Position numbers and translations under genes: made by a program
In this document: positions 60,006-64,000 of the stretch, in pieces
Layout of the letters: each line of letters opens with the position of its first letter
Position numbering within the stretch: the first letter of the stretch is position 1
The notes under the pieces: model-generated
What the model was told of the DNA's origin: nothing
The model's input: only the letters and a program-made list of their open reading frames with translations
The model's database searches: none
Assembly (NCBI RefSeq): GCF_000341345.1
Contig: NC_020302.1
Span: forward strand, 2,398,075 to 2,462,074
DNA from: Corynebacterium halotolerans YIM 70093 = DSM 44683
GTDB lineage: Bacteria > Actinomycetota > Actinomycetes > Mycobacteriales > Mycobacteriaceae
Reading direction: 5' to 3'
Length of the DNA: 64,000 nucleotides

Positions 60006-61433
60006 CTAGTCCTCGGTCTTCTCGGCGTCCCCGGAAGCCTCCGGAGCCTCCGGAGCCTCCGGAGCCTCCGTAGCCTCAGTGGCCTCGGTGTTTTCGGCGA
60101 CCTCCTCGGTCTCCTCCTCACCGAAGTACTGGGCCGGATCGACCTCGTTGCCGTCCTCGTCCTTCGCGGAGACGCGGCAGATCGCGGCGGCCAGGGCCTT
60201 GCCGCGGCGGACGTCGGCGAACAGGTTGGCGATCTGGCCGGACTGCTGCAGCTGGCCGACGAACTGGCTCGGGTCCATGCCGTAGGACTGGGCGGTGAAC
60301 AGGATGTGGTCGGTCAGCTCCTGCTGGGAGACCTCCGGGTTCTCCTGCTCGGCCAGGGTGTCCAGGAACAGCTGGGTGCGCACGGCTTCCTCGGCGTCCT
60401 TGCGGGCCTGCTCGTCGAACTCCTCGCGGGTGGTGCCCTGGGCCTCCAGGATCTGGGCGAGGGCGGCCTCGTCATGGGCCATCTGGCCGAGCAGCTGGTG
60501 CAGCTGCTGGTGGACCTGCTCGTCGACGACGGACTCCGGCAGCGCGAAGTCGGTCTTGGCCAGGGCCTCCTTGAGGACCTCATCACGGATGTTGGCGGCC
60601 TGCTGACCCTTGCGGGTCTCCTCGACCTGGGTCCTGGTGGACTCGCGCAGTTCCTCGACGGTGTCGAACTCGGAGGCCATCTGGGCGAACTCGTCGTCCA
60701 GCTCCGGCAGCTTGCGCTCCTTGGTCTGCTGGACGCGGACGGAGACGGTGGCCTCCTTGTCCTTGTGCTCACCGGTGACGATCGTGGTGGTGAACTCGTT
60801 CTCCTCGTCGGTCTTCATGCCGCGCAGGGCGGTGTCCAGACCATCGATGAGATCACCGGCGCCGACCTCGTAGGACAGCCCCTCGGTGGTGGCCTCCTCA
60901 ACGACCTCGCCGTCGACGGTGGCCTTGATGTCGATGACGGCGAAGTCACCGGTCTTCAGCTTGCGCTTGGTGTCCTTGAGCTCACCGAAACGGGCGCGCA
61001 GTTCGTCGAGCTCCTCGTCCACGGCGGCGTCGTCGACGCTGATGGTCGGGACGGTGACGGCGATCTCGGAGAAGTCCGGGACCTCGATCTCGGGGCGGAC
61101 GTCAACCTCGGCGGTGAACTCGACGAACTCCTTGTCCTCGATCTTGGTGATGTCGATGTCCGGCTGGCCGATGACGACCAGCTCGTTCTCCTGGCAGGCA
61201 CGCTCGTAACGGGACGGCAGCATGTCGTTGACGACCTGCTCCAGGATCGGGCCACGGCCGAAGCGGGCGTCGATCAGCTGGCGCGGCGCCTTGCCCTTCC
61301 GGAAACCGGGGATGGACACCTGCTGCGCGATGGCGGCGTAGGCCTGGTCAATCTCGGTGCTGAGGTCCTCGAAAGGAACATTGACGGTGAGCTTGACGCG
61401 GGTGTCGCTCAGCTTCTCGACGGAACTCTTCAC
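60006..61433 (-). CDS. tig: Trigger factor
   Basis: A 475-residue ribosome-bound chaperone and peptidyl-prolyl isomerase. The ribosome-binding loop [10 protein letters not shown] is in the N-terminal domain, the FKBP domain spans about 160-245 ([18 protein letters not shown]), and the rest is the helical arms. The last 45 residues are an acidic Ala/Glu/Pro tail with repeats of [11 protein letters not shown] start with GGAGAG upstream. It lies next to clpP1P2 as in most bacteria. Confidence 0.96.
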   Translation of the reverse strand: MKSSVEKLSDTRVKLTVNVPFEDLSTEIDQAYAAIAQQVSIPGFRKGKAPRQLIDARFGRGPILEQVVNDMLPSRYERACQENELVVIGQPDIDITKIEDKEFVEFTAEVDVRPEIEVPDFSEIAVTVPTISVDDAAVDEELDELRARFGELKDTKRKLKTGDFAVIDIKATVDGEVVEEATTEGLSYEVGAGDLIDGLDTALRGMKTDEENEFTTTIVTGEHKDKEATVSVRVQQTKERKLPELDDEFAQMASEFDTVEELRESTRTQVEETRKGQQAANIRDEVLKEALAKTDFALPESVVDEQVHQQLHQLLGQMAHDEAALAQILEAQGTTREEFDEQARKDAEEAVRTQLFLDTLAEQENPEVSQQELTDHILFTAQSYGMDPSQFVGQLQQSGQIANLFADVRRGKALAAAICRVSAKDEDGNEVDPAQYFGEEETEEVAENTEATEATEAPEAPEAPEASGDAEKTED

Positions 61434-61508
61434 GAGTAACTCTCCTGGATTCGCATTGAAGTTCGTATTTAAGGACCGGGTACCGGGTTACGGGTACCGG
61501 CCCCCTAG

Positions 61509-61582
61509 TCGGGGCGACAGGATTTGAACCTGCGACCCCCTGCTCCCAAAGCAGGTGCGCTACCAAGCTGCGCCACGCCCCG
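61509..61582 (-). tRNA. tRNA-Pro(TGG)
   Basis: Cloverleaf on the minus strand: acceptor CGGGGCG/CGCCCCG, anticodon arm CCTGC-TTTGGGA-GCAGG with anticodon TGG, T arm with GGTTCAAATCC, discriminator A. CCA is not encoded. Confidence 0.95.
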
Positions 61583-61735
61583 TATGTTCTCCCAGGGGTG
61601 GGAGACATACGAGATACAAGTTTACCGTCCGCTCTTAATCGGTGACGACACCGGGGTCAAAAAACGGTGTCCGCGCCCGGTGACGGGGCACCCACCACGG
61701 GCAATGCGATACCATCCGTCGTCGGCGAAGGCGAT

Positions 61736-61771
61736 GAAAAAGCCCCGGACCGCTGCTGGCGATCCGGGGCT
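61736..61771 (-). terminator. Terminator after tRNA-Gly
   Basis: AGCCCCGG/CCGGGGCT on the minus strand followed by TTTTT, 8 bp past the tRNA. Confidence 0.75.
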
Positions 61772-61778
61772 CACGTGG

Positions 61779-61850
61779 AGGGAATGACGGGAATCGAACC
61801 CGCGTCATCAGCTTGGAAGGCTGAGGTATTAGCCACTATACGACATTCCC
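61779..61850 (-). tRNA. tRNA-Gly(TCC)
   Basis: Cloverleaf on the minus strand: acceptor GGGAATG/CATTCCC, anticodon arm TCAGC-CTTCCAA-GCTGA with anticodon TCC, T arm GGTTCGATTCC, discriminator T. CCA is not encoded. Confidence 0.95.
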
Positions 61851-61971
61851 ATGCCGGTGCGGGACAGTCTAACGCACTCCCCCGCCGAAACGAAAACGGA
61901 ACTTTCCGGGCCGCGATATCGTTGTACCCACAAAGCCCTCTCCCACATTCGACCTCGGAGTGAATGATCCC

Positions 61972-62751
61972 GTGGAACTTCTCCTCATCCTACTCGTCCT
62001 CGGCGGCGGCGCCGCCTACTTCACGTCCCGCTCCAACAAGAAGAAGGAAGAGGAGCGCGAGGCCGCCCGGCTCGAGGATGCCCGCGCCGACGCCCGCCGC
62101 TGGATTGAGCGTCTCGGTTCGCAGGTGCTGACGATCTCGGGCACCGACGCCGCCTCGACGCAGGCGATCGCCGACGCCTCCGAGCGCTACAACGCCGCCT
62201 CCTCCGCCATCTCGACCGCGGACACGACCAAGCAGGCCGAGCTGGCGCGCGAGTCCGCACTTGAGGGCATGCACTACATGAATGCCGCGCGCGACATCAT
62301 GGGCATGACCCCGGGCCCGGAGCTGCCGCCGCTGGAGGGCCAGCGCAAGGCCGGCAAGGTCACCGAACGCCGCACCATCGAACACGACGGCCAGACCATC
62401 ACCGCCTCCCCGGACGCCTCCGACGAGACCCCGAACTACTACCCCGGCGGCACCGTCGCCGGCCGCCCGGTGCCGGCCGGCTGGTACTCCACCGCCTGGT
62501 GGGCCCCGGCCATGATGACCGGCATGTGGGCCGCGAGCTCCATGTTCATGTTCTCCGCGATGTTCGCCGGAATGTCCGGCGTCAACTACGGCGGGGAGGA
62601 GTTCGCCAGCGGCGCCGGCGAAGGCGGCGACATGGGCGATGCCGGTGACATGGGGGACGCCGGCGGCGACATGGGCGGCGGCGAGGACATGGGCGGCATG
62701 GAGGACGGCGGCGGTCTCTTCGACGGCTTCGACCTCGGCTTCGACTTCTGA
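61972..62751 (+). CDS. Membrane-anchored coiled-coil protein with Met/Gly/Asp-rich tail
   Basis: A 259-residue protein of unknown function. GTG (VELLLILLVLGGGAAYF) is used, with GGAG 11 nt upstream; a GTG four codons earlier overlaps that site. One N-terminal membrane segment is followed by charged KKKEEEREAARLEDARADARR and helical sequence to about residue 100. A second hydrophobic Trp/Met-rich stretch (YSTAWWAPAMMTGMWAASSMFMFSAMFAGM) lies in two parts near 180-205. The last 45 residues repeat GDMGDAGDMG-type units and end DGFDLGFDF. Likely surface or envelope related; this is inference. Confidence 0.65.
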   Translation: MELLLILLVLGGGAAYFTSRSNKKKEEEREAARLEDARADARRWIERLGSQVLTISGTDAASTQAIADASERYNAASSAISTADTTKQAELARESALEGMHYMNAARDIMGMTPGPELPPLEGQRKAGKVTERRTIEHDGQTITASPDASDETPNYYPGGTVAGRPVPAGWYSTAWWAPAMMTGMWAASSMFMFSAMFAGMSGVNYGGEEFASGAGEGGDMGDAGDMGDAGGDMGGGEDMGGMEDGGGLFDGFDLGFDF

Positions 62752-62779
62752 TCCCCCGCTGACCAGGTGACCTCCGGAA

Positions 62780-62804
62780 ACCGGCGCCCAGGCGCCGGTT
62801 TTTT
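62780..62804 (+). terminator. Terminator of the Met/Gly/Asp-rich protein gene
   Basis: ACCGGCGCC-CA-GGCGCCGGT followed by T5, 28 bp past the stop. Confidence 0.9.
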
Positions 62805-62932
62805 GCTGCCCCACCCGTTTCCCACGCCCCGGGCGCCGATGAAGGAACCCTCATGGAATTTTCACCGGTGGTTCATCCGGGTGGGTCACGATAATGCGGA
62901 TCCCCACCCACCCCGATCCGGAGGTCCCCGCC

Positions 62933-63577
62933 ATGGCCCCCACCACCGCACTCTCCCGGCTCCGCCCGGCGGCACCGCGCCTGTGTCTGGCGATTGGGAT
63001 GACGGCCCTGGTCGTGGCCTGCCTGGCGTTCGTGTTCGTCGCGGTGCGCACCAGTCTGCTGGCCCAGGTCACGGAGGAGGCGAACACCCACGTCGAGGTC
63101 GGTGTCGAGCAGTTCGTCACCTATGCCGAGACCGCGGCCGATCCGCTGACGGGGCGGGCCTTCGAGTCCGGTCCGCGGCTGGTCGAGTCCTACCTGTCAC
63201 ACCAGGTGCCCGGCCCCGACGACGCCCTGGCGGCGGAGGTGGACGGGGAGATCATCCAGATGGAGCGCGTCGGTCGGCGCATCGAACCCGGCTCCACCCT
63301 CGCCGGTGAAATCCTGTCCTCCCCCGTCAGCTCGGGGGTGGTCAACGAGATCGACGGCGGCTCCGTCCACTGGGGGCGTGTCGAGGTCAGCGGTTCGACC
63401 ACCCCGGTCACCCTCGTCGTGGCCCGGTGGACGGACTCCGCCCGGGAGCGCGCCGACGCGCAGCTGACCACGCACGCCGGCCTGGCCCTACTCACCGCCG
63501 GGGTGGCCGCGGCGTTGTCCTGGTCTCTCACCGGACGCCTGATCACGACGCCGGGCAGACGGGACGTCGGCAATTGA
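62933..63577 (+). CDS. Sensor-only remnant of a membrane histidine kinase
   Basis: A 214-residue protein starting MAPTTALSRLRPAAPRLCLA after GGAGG. Membrane segment one is near residues 20-44 (IGMTALVVACLAFVFVAV), an extracytoplasmic domain of about 125 residues follows (VTEEANTHVEVGVEQFVTYA ...), and a second membrane segment (HAGLALLTAGVAAALSWSL) is near 188-206. It stops shortly after, with no HAMP, dimerisation or ATPase domain. This is the input half of a two-component kinase. It may be a pseudogene or a kinase-less sensor. Confidence 0.55.
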   Translation: MAPTTALSRLRPAAPRLCLAIGMTALVVACLAFVFVAVRTSLLAQVTEEANTHVEVGVEQFVTYAETAADPLTGRAFESGPRLVESYLSHQVPGPDDALAAEVDGEIIQMERVGRRIEPGSTLAGEILSSPVSSGVVNEIDGGSVHWGRVEVSGSTTPVTLVVARWTDSARERADAQLTTHAGLALLTAGVAAALSWSLTGRLITTPGRRDVGN

Positions 63578-63596
63578 CCACCGCCCTCCTCCCGGC

Positions 63597-64000
<404 letters not shown>

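Overview
The window is a stretch of chromosome from a high-G+C actinobacterium, almost certainly a Corynebacterium. Gene order decides this. The block comEA-degV-gpgP-rsfS-nadD ... proA-hydroxyacid dehydrogenase-proB-obg-rpmA-rplU-rne-ndk-folC-valS-mdh-clpX is the corynebacterial/mycobacterial core order. It is followed by the pca/cat/ben aromatic island and clpP2-clpP1-tig, as in C. glutamicum. Many genes look leaderless, with a TANNNT -10 box about 7 nt before the start codon. There are no prophages, insertion sequences or CRISPR arrays.

Left third (1-31.6 kb), housekeeping: cell-wall and sugar metabolism (gpgP), ribosome maturation (rsfS, obg), NAD synthesis (nadD), two secreted cutinase-like proteins (one without its catalytic serine), proline synthesis (proA, proB) around two tandem D-2-hydroxyacid dehydrogenases, ribosomal proteins L21/L27, a very long RNase E/G, ndk, folate and valine charging (folC, valS), mdh, a TetR regulator and clpX. 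Between these lie two tandem paralogous gene pairs without known function: soluble proteins at 11.9-13.7 kb, and membrane-anchored winged-helix proteins at 18.9-20.3 kb.

Middle (31.7-58.5 kb), a catabolic island. Benzoate is taken up by a BenE-type carrier and a BenK-like MFS carrier, dihydroxylated by BenABC, rearomatised by BenD to catechol, and cleaved by CatA/CatB/CatC. 4-Hydroxybenzoate enters by PcaK, is hydroxylated by PobA to protocatechuate, and is cleaved by PcaHG, PcaB and PcaC. Both branches meet at the enol-lactone and finish with PcaD, PcaIJ and PcaF to succinyl-CoA and acetyl-CoA. Regulators in the island are an IclR (PcaR) and two large paralogous LAL/LuxR proteins (PcaO-like without a Walker A motif, BenR with one). 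pobA and pcaK sit inside a six-gene pcaHGBC-pobA-pcaK operon. Two short motifs recur in the island's intergenic regions and may define its regulons: GTTCGNNNCGTGAAC (pcaI/pcaR and pcaH) and CACACCCCTG (upstream of the MFS gene/pcaH and between catA and benA).

Right end (58.5-64 kb): clpP1P2 with a ClgR-type box, trigger factor, tRNA-Pro(TGG), tRNA-Gly(TCC), a membrane-anchored Met/Gly/Asp-rich protein, a sensor-kinase remnant and the start of an aldo/keto reductase.
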